Shown: piece by piece, positions 9,623 to 18,430 of the stretch
How the letters are laid out: every line of letters starts with the position of its first letter
Numbering within the stretch: the stretch's first letter is position 1
Assembly: GCA_905215345.1 (NCBI GenBank)
Contig: CAJMPR010000008.1
Location: forward strand, 108,174 to 172,173
Length of the DNA stretch: 64,000 bases
DNA from: an uncultured bacterium
GTDB lineage: Bacteria > Bacteroidota > Bacteroidia > Bacteroidales > Bacteroidaceae
Reading direction: 5' to 3'
The notes under the pieces: model-generated
The model's input: the letters and a program-made list of their open reading frames with translations, nothing else
What the model was told of the DNA's origin: nothing
The model's database searches: none
Translations under genes and position numbers: made by a program

Positions 9623-11350
9623 ATGAAAAAATTTATATACTACACAGTACTTTTAGCCTTATGCCTGCTTCCCGGTGCATGTTCATTGGAAGAAGAAAGC
9701 AGCACTGAAGTAGAAAAAGGCAACTACATGAACGATGCCAAAGAAGCACAAGACGTATTACTCGGAGTGTACCGTTCTACTATAGAAGATGGATTGTATG
9801 GTTACCACTTATCCATTTACTTTGCTATGGGAACCGACTTGTCACAAGTAGAAGGAAGCACTACCGAAAACTTCCGCATCTTGCCTACCAATGCATACTC
9901 TGCTTCACAAGCAGAAGTACAGACAACTTGGGCTTCTCTCTACTCCGGTATTTACAATGCAAACGATTTTCTGGAACGCGTCTCCGTCAAAATGGAGTCT
10001 TACACAGAATCTGACAAAAGATTGGCTACCCTATACATAGCCGAAGCACGGGCACTGCGGGCGTTGTACTACTTCGAATTAGTACGTCGTTGGGGAAATA
10101 TTCCGTTAATGACCAATACAGCCATGTCCAATCAACACCCGAGTACTTTAGTACAAGCAGATCCAGTGGACGTGTACAAGTTCATCGAAGATGATTTACT
10201 GTATGCTTGCGACATACTGCCGTATGCCAAAGATCCGGACTACCGCAGCAGCACGGATTACCGTTTCTCCAAAGGAGCCGCATTAGGGCTACTCGCCAAA
10301 GTATACGCCACTTGGGCGGGTTATCCCATACAGGACACCGACAAATGGGAAGCTGCCGCAAAAACCGCACGTATTTTAGTGGAATCGGGTAAACACGACT
10401 TGTTGAGCAATTACGAACAGTTATGGAAAAATACCTGTAACGGTATCTGGGATCCGACAGAGAGCTTGATTGAAGTTTCTTTCTACTCTCCTACCTATTC
10501 GGGAGGTGGTGACCCCGTGGGCCGCATCGGCAAGTGGAATGGAGTAAAAACCACAGTTCAGGCAGGTCGCAGCGGAAGTTGCGGAGCTAATGTGCAGGTA
10601 GTACATTCATTCGTACTCAATTGGAGAGCTGAAGCCGAACCGGATCCTGCAACCGGTATAAGTCCCGACAGACGCCAGAATTTGTCGATTGCCAACTACA
10701 AACACGGTCACAATGACAACAATAACAATATTGTCTATACAGGAGACTTTTATCTTGCAGCCAGCATTCCCGCCGATAATGCAGCCACTGCATTAGGTAA
10801 AGATTTGGATCCGGAGAAAGCCCAGAAAGCCAAACAAAGCTATACACCCGCGAAATGGGATATTGACAGATATATGGAGAATATACCTTTCATCAACAAT
10901 GACAAATCAACCGTGAATTGGTATGTATTGCGTTATGCAGACGTATTGTTGCTTTATGCAGAAGCGCTGAACGAATGGAAAGGCGGTCCCACCACTGACG
11001 CGTATGCCGCTATCAATAAAGTTCGCAAACGCGGTTATACCAATGCAAACGGCATTATCAATACAGGCTACAATTTAAAGGAAGGCATGGATCAGAACGA
11101 ATTCCGCAAAGCCATCCAGAAAGAGCGTGCCTACGAACTGGCCTTTGAAGGTCACCGCCGTCTTGACTTGGTTCGTTGGGGCATTTATACCGAAACTATC
11201 CAGGAAACCTACAATGAACTGAAAAATTGGTGGAGTTCTGCCAATTATGTAGTATATGACTACACGGAAAAAGGCAAACATGAGTTGATGCCTATCCCGC
11301 AACGTGAAATGGACTTGTGTACACAGTTCAACCAAAATCCGAAGTGGTAA
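9623..11350 (+). CDS. SusD-like glycan-binding lipoprotein
   Basis: A 575-residue lipoprotein. Lipobox PGAC is followed by SLEEESS, an acidic surface-export signal. Family hallmarks are the helical TPR part (LYIAEARALRALYYFELVRRWG), the RYADVLLLYAEALNE segment and the C-terminal KERAYELAFEGHRRLDLVRWG with MPIPQREMD. It forms the lid of the SusC barrel encoded 18 bp upstream and would bind heparan sulfate fragments (BT4659 equivalent by position). A strong hairpin follows the stop, so SusC/SusD and upstream genes may be expressed more highly than the enzymes downstream. Confidence 0.95.
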   Translation: MKKFIYYTVLLALCLLPGACSLEEESSTEVEKGNYMNDAKEAQDVLLGVYRSTIEDGLYGYHLSIYFAMGTDLSQVEGSTTENFRILPTNAYSASQAEVQTTWASLYSGIYNANDFLERVSVKMESYTESDKRLATLYIAEARALRALYYFELVRRWGNIPLMTNTAMSNQHPSTLVQADPVDVYKFIEDDLLYACDILPYAKDPDYRSSTDYRFSKGAALGLLAKVYATWAGYPIQDTDKWEAAAKTARILVESGKHDLLSNYEQLWKNTCNGIWDPTESLIEVSFYSPTYSGGGDPVGRIGKWNGVKTTVQAGRSGSCGANVQVVHSFVLNWRAEAEPDPATGISPDRRQNLSIANYKHGHNDNNNNIVYTGDFYLAASIPADNAATALGKDLDPEKAQKAKQSYTPAKWDIDRYMENIPFINNDKSTVNWYVLRYADVLLLYAEALNEWKGGPTTDAYAAINKVRKRGYTNANGIINTGYNLKEGMDQNEFRKAIQKERAYELAFEGHRRLDLVRWGIYTETIQETYNELKNWWSSANYVVYDYTEKGKHELMPIPQREMDLCTQFNQNPKW

Positions 11351-11365
11351 ATCTTTTATAATAAT

Positions 11366-11401
11366 TCTCCAATATGCCCCTTAAACAAGGCATATTGGAG
11401 A
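11366..11401 (+). terminator. Hairpin after SusD, probable partial terminator
   Basis: TCTCCAATATGCC (11366-11378) pairs perfectly with GGCATATTGGAGA (11389-11401) over a 10-base loop. It lies 16 bases past the SusD stop. No long T run follows, so it may be an mRNA 3'-end protector or an attenuator rather than a full stop. Confidence 0.65.
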
Positions 11402-11495
11402 TTATCAAACATCTTTTCAACAAAATCGACATTTTAGAGGTGGGGTTTGCATGCTATTTCAACAAACCTACTACATAAAACACAGGATTTTCCGG

Positions 11496-11503
11496 TAATT
11501 TTG
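11496..11503 (+). promoter_or_regulatory. Candidate internal -7 box before the GH88 gene
   Basis: TAATTTTG fits TAnnTTTG and lies 38 bases before the GH88 start at 11541, after the SusD hairpin. It could start a second transcript for the periplasmic enzyme half of the locus. Confidence 0.4.
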
Positions 11504-11540
11504 CTACATTATTAAAACAAACTTTATTAAAACGAATAAC

Positions 11541-12818
11541 ATGAAAAAGAAACTTGTTCTCTTAGCCTTGAGTGTACTGACTTTAGCATCTTGCCAGCAA
11601 CAACCCAAGGAAGACTACAGTTGGATAAAAAAAGGATTGGACGTAGCTTCTGCCCAGTTACAATTTACAGCAGCAGAAATTGATTCCACACAAATGTTAC
11701 CACGTTCTATCCGTACAGGTTACGATATGAACTTCCTTTGCCGCCAGTTGGAAAGGGATTCACTGACTTTTAAAGATTCACTTCGTGCACAACCCAATGC
11801 AGAGCAATTAGGGAAACGCCGTTTGTGCAGTGTTTATGACTGGACCAGCGGTTTCTATCCCGGTTCTTTGTGGTATGCTTATGAACTGCTTGGTAACGAC
11901 AGTCTGAAGGCATTGGCAATTCAATATACCAATTTATTGAATCCGGTACGTCATTATACCGGCACACACGATTTAGGTTTCATGGTTAATTGTAGTTATG
12001 GAAATGCAGAGCGTCTAGCTCCTAACGATACAATCAACGCTGTAATGAAAGAAACGGCCGATAACCTTTGTGCACGTTTCAATGATTCTATTGCCGCTAT
12101 CCGTTCCTGGGACTTCGGTACTTGGAATTTCCCGGTAATCATTGATAATATGATGAATCTGGATCTTTTATTCAATGTCTCTAAAGCAACAGGTAATGAT
12201 GCTTATAAGAATCTTGCAATCAAGCATGCCATTACGACTATGCACAATCATTTCCGTCCCGACTATACCTGCTGGCATGTAGTCAGCTACAACAATGACG
12301 GTTCAGTAGAGAAGAAACAAACATTCCAAGGAAAGAATGACGACTCTTCATGGGCACGTGGACAAGCATGGGCGGTATATGGATACACTGCTTGTTACCG
12401 TGAAACAAAAGATACTACTTTCCTTAATTTTGCAGTAAATATCGCAGATATGATTATGGATCGCGTAAAAACAGAGGATGCCATTCCTTACTGGGATTAT
12501 GATGCTCCTGTAACAAACGAAACTCCCCGTGATGCTTCTGCAGCTTCTGTTACGGCTTCTGCCTTGGTAGAACTGAGTACAATGGTGCCTGATGGAAAAA
12601 AATATCTGGATTATGCTGAGAAGATTCTGAAAAGTCTGTCAAGTGATACTTATCTGGCTAAAGTAGGTGAAAACCAAGGGTTCATTTTGATGCACTCTAC
12701 CGGTTCACTGCCTAACGGCTCAGAAATCGACACTCCGTTGAATTATGCAGATTATTACTATCTGGAAGCTTTGAAGCGTTTTATGGATTTGAAAGGTATC
12801 ACCTATAAAAACATCTAA
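11541..12818 (+). CDS. GH88 unsaturated glucuronyl hydrolase
   Basis: A 425-residue lipoprotein with lipobox LASC near residue 18 and no acidic surface signal, so probably periplasmic. It is a six-hairpin (alpha/alpha) enzyme of family GH88 that removes the 4,5-unsaturated uronic acid left at the non-reducing end by the lyases. Visible motifs include DWTSGFYPGSLWYAYELLG, HDLGFM (Asp144, matching the first catalytic Asp of the family), VIIDNMMNL (Asp202, matching the second) and DDSSWARGQAWAVYGY. It corresponds by order to BT4658. It heads the second half of the operon, 26 bp before the next lyase. Confidence 0.93.
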   Translation: MKKKLVLLALSVLTLASCQQQPKEDYSWIKKGLDVASAQLQFTAAEIDSTQMLPRSIRTGYDMNFLCRQLERDSLTFKDSLRAQPNAEQLGKRRLCSVYDWTSGFYPGSLWYAYELLGNDSLKALAIQYTNLLNPVRHYTGTHDLGFMVNCSYGNAERLAPNDTINAVMKETADNLCARFNDSIAAIRSWDFGTWNFPVIIDNMMNLDLLFNVSKATGNDAYKNLAIKHAITTMHNHFRPDYTCWHVVSYNNDGSVEKKQTFQGKNDDSSWARGQAWAVYGYTACYRETKDTTFLNFAVNIADMIMDRVKTEDAIPYWDYDAPVTNETPRDASAASVTASALVELSTMVPDGKKYLDYAEKILKSLSSDTYLAKVGENQGFILMHSTGSLPNGSEIDTPLNYADYYYLEALKRFMDLKGITYKNI

Positions 12819-12844
12819 TACATAAATTATAATTAAAAATTATC

Positions 12845-14845
12845 ATGAATAAACTATTCAAATATATCCTCTTGTTAGTATTTGCTTGCTTCGTAGGTAA
12901 AGCAACTGCTCAAGAGTTGAAAAACGAAGTCTTTTCACTTTTAAATCTGGATTATCCGGGATTGGAAAAAGTGAAGGCTTTGCATCAGGAAGGTAAAGAT
13001 GAAGATGCAGCCAAAGCATTGCTCGACTATTACCGCGCACGTACTAATATTAAGACTCCGGATATCAATCTCAAAAAGGTAACTATCGGAAAAGAAGAAC
13101 AGAAGTATGCGGATGACGCAATGACACATACTTTCTTTGTTCATAAAGGTTATCAGCCTTCTTATAACTATGGAGAAGATATCGACTGGAAATTCTGGCC
13201 GGTAAAAGACAATGAACTTCGTTGGCAACTTCACCGTCACAAATGGTTTACTCCTATGGGAAAAGCCTATCGTGTATCCGGTGATGAGAAATATGCTCAG
13301 GAATGGGTTCGCCAATATATCGATTGGATTAAAAAGAATCCGTTGGTAAAGATAGATAAGAAAGAATATGAGATGACCGGTGACAGTAAACTGGCCGGCG
13401 ATATAGAGAACATGCGTTTTGCTTGGCGTCCGTTGGAAGTGAGCAACCGTTTGCAGGATCAAACTACACAATTCCAATTATTCCTTCCTTCACCGGCTTT
13501 TACTCCGGATTTTTTGACAGAGTTTTTAGTAAACTATCACAAACATGCTTTACATATTCTGGGTAATTACTCAGACCAAGGAAATCATTTATTGTTCGAA
13601 GCCCAACGCATGATTTATGCCGGTGCTTTTTTCCCTGAATTCAAAGATGCCGCTGCATGGAGAAAGAGCGGGATTGACATCATGAACCGCGAAGTCAATG
13701 TACAGGTGTATAATGATGGCGGACAGTTCGAACTTGATCCTCACTATCACCTCGCTGCGATCAACATCTTTTGCAAAGCATTGGATATTGCGGACATGAA
13801 TGGTTTCCGTAACGAATTTCCACAAGATTACTTGAATACAATCGAAAAAATGATTGTGTTCTACGCTAACATTTGCTTCCCTGATTACTCTAATCCGTGC
13901 TTCAGTGATGCCAAACTGACTGACAAAAAGGAAATGTTGAAGAACTACCGGAATTGGGGTAAGATATTCCCGAATAATCAATTCATCAAATACCTGGCTA
14001 CTGAAAGTAAGGAGGGTGCATTGCCCGAATACCTGTCTAAAGGTTTCCTGAAATCGGGTTTCTTCGTATTCCGCAATTCTTGGGGAACGGATGCAATGCA
14101 GATGGTTGTTAAAGCCGGTCCTAAGGCTTTCTGGCATTGCCAGCCGGATAACGGTACTTTCGAACTTTGGTTCAATGGAAAGAACCTGTTCCCGGATTCC
14201 GGTTCATATGTATATGCCGGCGAAGGTGAAGTAATGGAACAACGCAACTGGCATCGCCAGACTGCCGTGCACAACACAGTAACACTGAACAATCAGAATC
14301 TGGATCAGACCAACTCTGTCACTAAATTGTGGCAACCGGAAGGGGCGGTACAGATATTGGTTACAGAAAATCCGAGTTACAAGAATCTGAATCACCGCCG
14401 CTCCGTATTTTTCGTTGATAACAGCTATTTTGTAATTGTAGACGAGCTGACGGGAAGCCAGAAAGGCTCTATCAACCTGCACTACCAAATGCCGAAAGGT
14501 GAGATTGCTAACAGTCGCGAAGACATGACTTTCGTTACTCAGTTTGAAGACGGAAGCAACATGAAGCTGCAATGTTTCGGTCCTGACGGCATGTCAATGA
14601 AAAAAGAACCGGGATGGTGCTCCACGGCTTACATGAAACGTTACAAACGTATGAATGTGTCATTCAATGTAAAAAAAGACAGTGATGATGCCGTACGTTA
14701 CATCACTATTATTTGCCCGATAAAAAAGAGTGCAGATGCCCCCTCTATGTCTGCTAAGTTCAAAAACAAATCATTTGATGAAAACGGACTTGAAGTAGAA
14801 GTGAAGGTTAACGGCAAGAAACAGTCTTTAAAATACAAATATTAA
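12845..14845 (+). CDS. PL12 heparinase III-type lyase, periplasmic
   Basis: A 666-residue lyase with an ordinary cleavable signal peptide (KATAQ at about residue 22), hence soluble in the periplasm, unlike its lipoprotein paralogue at 2081. Same architecture: toroid domain (LHRHKWFTPMGKAYRVS, FELDPHYHLAAINIF) then the beta domain (WHCQPDNGTFELWF, LFPDSGSYVY, TAVHNTVTLN). It matches BT4657, the characterised heparinase III of B. thetaiotaomicron that cuts low-sulfated heparan sulfate (from memory). It would trim imported oligosaccharides to unsaturated disaccharides for the neighbouring GH88 and sulfatase. Confidence 0.92.
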   Translation: MNKLFKYILLLVFACFVGKATAQELKNEVFSLLNLDYPGLEKVKALHQEGKDEDAAKALLDYYRARTNIKTPDINLKKVTIGKEEQKYADDAMTHTFFVHKGYQPSYNYGEDIDWKFWPVKDNELRWQLHRHKWFTPMGKAYRVSGDEKYAQEWVRQYIDWIKKNPLVKIDKKEYEMTGDSKLAGDIENMRFAWRPLEVSNRLQDQTTQFQLFLPSPAFTPDFLTEFLVNYHKHALHILGNYSDQGNHLLFEAQRMIYAGAFFPEFKDAAAWRKSGIDIMNREVNVQVYNDGGQFELDPHYHLAAINIFCKALDIADMNGFRNEFPQDYLNTIEKMIVFYANICFPDYSNPCFSDAKLTDKKEMLKNYRNWGKIFPNNQFIKYLATESKEGALPEYLSKGFLKSGFFVFRNSWGTDAMQMVVKAGPKAFWHCQPDNGTFELWFNGKNLFPDSGSYVYAGEGEVMEQRNWHRQTAVHNTVTLNNQNLDQTNSVTKLWQPEGAVQILVTENPSYKNLNHRRSVFFVDNSYFVIVDELTGSQKGSINLHYQMPKGEIANSREDMTFVTQFEDGSNMKLQCFGPDGMSMKKEPGWCSTAYMKRYKRMNVSFNVKKDSDDAVRYITIICPIKKSADAPSMSAKFKNKSFDENGLEVEVKVNGKKQSLKYKY

Positions 14846-14972
14846 GAGGTGAGGGGACAAAGTTGACAAGGGAACAAGTTGACGAGTTGACAAGGAGCTG
14901 CGCTGCATAGCCCTCGTCACCTCGTTAACTTGTCAACTCGTCACCTCAATTAACTTGTAACCTCGCTATCTC
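14846..14972 (+). repeat. Intergenic hairpin element 1 (GTTGAC-type arms, GCTGCGC core)
   Basis: The 140-bp gap between lyase and sulfatase is filled by iterated variants of ACAAGTTGACGAG. GACGAGTTGACAAG at 14881-14894 pairs perfectly with CTTGTCAACTCGTC at 14929-14942, and the pairing continues imperfectly outward. The loop carries GCTGCGC, the reverse complement of the core of the next two elements. Confidence 0.75.
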
Positions 14973-14985
14973 AAAAATTCCAGTT

Positions 14986-16593
14986 ATGAAAAACAATCTT
15001 TCCAATCTCCTCCTCCCGTTAGCGACCTTGAGTCTTGCTTCCTGTGCCAGTCAGAAAGAAGAACCCAAACGCCCGAATATCATCTTTATGATGACAGACG
15101 ATCACACTACCCAAGCCATGTCTTGCTACGGTGGTAATCTGATTCAGACCCCCAACATGGACCGTATAGCCAATGAAGGTATCCGTATGGATAACTGTTA
15201 TGCTGTCAATGCTCTCTCAGGGCCATCAAGAGCATGTATTCTAACCGGTAAATTCAGTCATGAAAACGGATTTACCGATAATGCAAGTACCTTTAACGGT
15301 GACCAACAAACATTCCCCAAATTACTCCAGCAAGCCGGTTATCAAACTGCCATGATTGGTAAATGGCACCTTATCAGTGAGCCGCAGGGCTTCGACCATT
15401 GGAGTATCCTTAGCGGACAACATGAACAAGGAGATTACTACGATCCTGATTTCTGGGAAGATGGAAAACACATCGTAGAAAAAGGATATGCAACGGATAT
15501 TATCACAGACAAAGCTATCGACTTTCTGGAAAACAGAGATAAGAGTAAGCCGTTCTGCATGATGTATCATCAGAAAGCTCCTCATCGTAACTGGATGCCT
15601 GCTCCCCGTCATCTGGGTATCTTCAACAACACAACATTCCCGGAACCTACTAACTTATTCGATGATTATGAAGGACGTGGAAGAGCAGCTCGTGAACAGG
15701 ATATGTCCATTGAACATACGCTGACCAACGATTGGGACTTGAAACTACTGACGCGTGATGAAATGTTGAAGGATACCACCAACCGCCTTTACAGTGTATA
15801 TAAACGTATGCCGGCTGACGTACAGGACAAATGGGATTCAGTATATGCACAGCGTATCGCTGAGTACCGTAGCGGTAAACTGCAAGGTAAAGCACTGATC
15901 AGTTGGAAATATCAGCAATATATGCGCGATTATCTGGCTACTGTATTGTCAGTAGACGAAAACATCGGTCGCTTGCTCAATTACCTCGAAAAGAATGGAG
16001 AGCTGGATAATACAATCATTGTCTATACTTCCGACCAAGGTTTCTTCTTGGGTGAGCATGGATGGTTCGACAAACGCTTTATGTACGAAGAGTGCCAACG
16101 TATGCCACTCATCATCCGTTATCCGAAAGCTATCAAAGCCGGAAGCACAAGCAACGCAATCAGTATGAATGTGGACTTTGCTCCTACTTTCCTTGATTTT
16201 GCAGGTGTAGAGATTCCGGCAGACATCCAGGGTGCTTCACTAAAACCGGTACTGGAAAATGAAGGACAGATTCCCGCTAACTGGCGTAAAGCTGCTTACT
16301 ATCATTATTATGAGTATCCGGCGGAACATTCGGTGAAACGTCATTACGGTATACGTACCCAAGACTTCAAGCTGATTCATTTCTACAACGATATTGATGA
16401 ATGGGAAATGTACGACATGAAAGCCGACCCGCGGGAAATGAATAATGTATTCGGTAAGCCTGAATATGCAGAGCAACAGCAACAATTGATGCAACTGCTT
16501 CAAGAAACACAAAATCAATATAAAGATAATGATCCGGATGAAAAGGAGAAAGTTCTTTTCAAAGGAGACAGAAGGATGATGAAAAACAGATGA
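14986..16593 (+). CDS. Sulfatase, serine-type S1 family (GlcNAc-6-O-sulfatase candidate)
   Basis: A 535-residue lipoprotein (LASC near residue 20, no acidic surface run), probably periplasmic. The N-terminal NIIFMMTDDH supplies the metal-binding Asp38/Asp39. The activation motif is S78-G-P-S-R, so the residue oxidised to formylglycine is a serine and needs an anaerobic maturase of the anSME type, which is not in this window. Further family blocks are IGKWHL and YTSDQGFFLGEHGWFDKR, plus a C-terminal subdomain with YDMKADPREMNN. By order it equals BT4656, a sulfatase that removes 6-O-sulfate from GlcN(Ac) (from memory). Substrate is inferred from that and from the neighbours. Confidence 0.9.
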   Translation: MKNNLSNLLLPLATLSLASCASQKEEPKRPNIIFMMTDDHTTQAMSCYGGNLIQTPNMDRIANEGIRMDNCYAVNALSGPSRACILTGKFSHENGFTDNASTFNGDQQTFPKLLQQAGYQTAMIGKWHLISEPQGFDHWSILSGQHEQGDYYDPDFWEDGKHIVEKGYATDIITDKAIDFLENRDKSKPFCMMYHQKAPHRNWMPAPRHLGIFNNTTFPEPTNLFDDYEGRGRAAREQDMSIEHTLTNDWDLKLLTRDEMLKDTTNRLYSVYKRMPADVQDKWDSVYAQRIAEYRSGKLQGKALISWKYQQYMRDYLATVLSVDENIGRLLNYLEKNGELDNTIIVYTSDQGFFLGEHGWFDKRFMYEECQRMPLIIRYPKAIKAGSTSNAISMNVDFAPTFLDFAGVEIPADIQGASLKPVLENEGQIPANWRKAAYYHYYEYPAEHSVKRHYGIRTQDFKLIHFYNDIDEWEMYDMKADPREMNNVFGKPEYAEQQQQLMQLLQETQNQYKDNDPDEKEKVLFKGDRRMMKNR

Positions 16594-16598
16594 ATGTA

Positions 16599-16687
16599 GT
16601 GATTGGTTATTAGTTATTAGTGATTTGCTGGTGTTTCCATGCGGGTACCACAGCGCAGCTAATCACTAATCACTAATAACCAATCAC
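16599..16687 (+). repeat. Intergenic hairpin element 2 (GTGATTAG-type arms, GCGCAGC core)
   Basis: The arms at 16599-16625 and 16661-16687 match in 26 of 27 positions as an inverted repeat built from GTGATTAGT-like words. The 35-base loop contains GCGCAGC. It fills the gap between sulfatase and PHP-fold gene. Confidence 0.8.
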
Positions 16688-16714
16688 TAATAACTAATAA
16701 CTAAATTTATTATC

Positions 16715-18343
16715 ATGGATAGAAGAAGTTTTCTTAAAAACACCGGCTGGTCCTTCCTCGGATTGGCTGCATCAGGAAGTTTGATTAGCTCTTGCATAGC
16801 CGGAAGCAAAGATGCAAAAAAGGTTATGCCGTCGGCAAGTAACCTCAAAATGTTCTGGGGCGACCTGCACAATCATTGTAACATAACTTATGGACACGGT
16901 GATATGCGCGATGCTTTCGAAGCGGCTAAAGGACAGTTGGATTTCGTAAGTGTTACCCCGCATGCTATGTGGCCGGACATTCCCGGAGCAAACGATCCTC
17001 GTCTGAAATGGGTGATTGACTATCATACAGGCGCTTTCAAACGTCTGCGCGAAGGTGGTTACGAGAAGTATGTAAAGATGAACAACGAGTATAATCGCGA
17101 AGGCGAGTTTCTTGCTTTCGTTGGATATGAAGCTCATAGTATGGAACATGGCGACCATGTAGCACTGAACTATGACTTGGATGCTCCACTCGTAGAATGT
17201 ACTTCCATCGAAGACTGGAAAGAAAAAGCCAAAGGTCATAAAGTATTCGTCACTCCGCACCACATGGGATACCAAGGTGGTTATCGTGGTTATAACTGGA
17301 AATGTTTTACGGAAGGAGATATTACTCCGTTCGTAGAAATGTATTCCCGTCACGGACTGGCTGAAAGCGACCAAGGTGATTATCCTTATCTGCATGATAT
17401 GGGTCCGCGCCAATGGGAAGGCACCATACAATATGGTTTAGACCAGGGACATAAGTTTGGTATCATGGCTTCTACCGACCAACACTCCGGTTATCCGGGA
17501 AGTTACGGTGACGGACGTATCGGTGTACTGGCTCCTTCTTTAACTCGTGATGCAATTTGGGAAGCTCTTCGCACTCGCCACGTATGCGCTGCAACAGGTG
17601 ATAAGATAATAATTGACTTTCGCCTCAACGATGCTTTCATGGGAGATGTAGTTCGTGGAAACAGCCGCCGCATCTACCTGAACGTTGCCGGCGAAAGTTG
17701 TATCGACTATGTAGACATTGTAAAGAACGGACAGATATTGGCTCGTATGAACGGTCCGTTAACTCCAGTTGCTCCAGAAGGTGACACGGTTCGTTGTAAA
17801 GTAAAAGTTGACTTCGGTTGGAACCGTGAAGAGAAGTACGTACACTGGCAAGGTAAATTGTCAGTAGATAAAGGACGCATCGTCAGCGTTACTCCTTGTT
17901 TCCGCGGTGCTGCTTTCACTTCTCCGCAAGAGGGCGAACACGAATTCAAAACACATGTCAACCGCATTCTATCCGTAGGCGAGAAAGAGACGGAACTCGA
18001 TATGTACAGCAGCAAGAATCCTAATACAACAACAGCAGCTATGCAGGCCGTTATCCTCGACGTGGAAATGCCGAAGGACGGAAAGGTAATCGCTGACTTC
18101 AACGGAAAGAAGTTTGAGCACACATTAGGCGAACTGTTGGAAGGTTCACGTTCTCACTTCATGATAGGTTGGTTGAGCGAAGCAATTTTGTTTAACCGTG
18201 CCATGCCGGAAAGCTGCTTCACCGTAGAACACTATATGGAAGACAAAGAACCTCAACGCGATACAGATTACTACTATGTACGTGTACGCCAGCGTGATGG
18301 ACAATGGGCATGGAGTTCTCCTATCTGGGCGGAAAGAGTGTAA
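16715..18343 (+). CDS. PHP-fold metal-dependent hydrolase of unknown substrate (DUF3604-like)
   Basis: A 542-residue exported protein. The N-terminus reads MDRRSFLKNTGWSFLGLAA, a twin-arginine-like signal, with SSC near residue 27 as possible lipobox. The next domain has PHP/amidohydrolase-type metal ligands: GDLHNH (Asp50, His52, His54), TPHAMW (His83), GYEAHSMEHGDH, VTPHHMGY and STDQHSGYPGSYGDGR. A beta-rich C-terminal half follows. It resembles proteins annotated DUF3604. In B. thetaiotaomicron the same position is BT4655, for which I recall no assigned activity. Context says it acts on a heparan sulfate intermediate; whether it cleaves an N- or O-substituent, a phosphoester or something else cannot be told. 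Confidence 0.75.
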   Translation: MDRRSFLKNTGWSFLGLAASGSLISSCIAGSKDAKKVMPSASNLKMFWGDLHNHCNITYGHGDMRDAFEAAKGQLDFVSVTPHAMWPDIPGANDPRLKWVIDYHTGAFKRLREGGYEKYVKMNNEYNREGEFLAFVGYEAHSMEHGDHVALNYDLDAPLVECTSIEDWKEKAKGHKVFVTPHHMGYQGGYRGYNWKCFTEGDITPFVEMYSRHGLAESDQGDYPYLHDMGPRQWEGTIQYGLDQGHKFGIMASTDQHSGYPGSYGDGRIGVLAPSLTRDAIWEALRTRHVCAATGDKIIIDFRLNDAFMGDVVRGNSRRIYLNVAGESCIDYVDIVKNGQILARMNGPLTPVAPEGDTVRCKVKVDFGWNREEKYVHWQGKLSVDKGRIVSVTPCFRGAAFTSPQEGEHEFKTHVNRILSVGEKETELDMYSSKNPNTTTAAMQAVILDVEMPKDGKVIADFNGKKFEHTLGELLEGSRSHFMIGWLSEAILFNRAMPESCFTVEHYMEDKEPQRDTDYYYVRVRQRDGQWAWSSPIWAERV

Positions 18344-18348
18344 GAACA

Positions 18349-18414
18349 GTGATTAGTGATAAGTGATTAGTGATTGCGCAGCCAACTAATCACTTATAAC
18401 TAAAAACTAATCAC
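18349..18414 (+). repeat. Intergenic hairpin element 3 (GTGATTAG-type arms, GCGCAGC core)
   Basis: The left arm near 18359-18371 pairs perfectly for 13 bases with 18385-18397, and both sides extend with imperfect copies of GTGATTAGT. The 13-base loop contains GCGCAGC. It fills the 87-bp gap between the PHP-fold and ROK genes. Confidence 0.7.
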
Positions 18415-18430
18415 TAAATATAAAATTATT

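Noticed and set aside
12941..14572. Long open frames on the - strand inside the heparinase III gene
   Set aside because: They are shadows of a strongly conserved lyase gene and show no family features.
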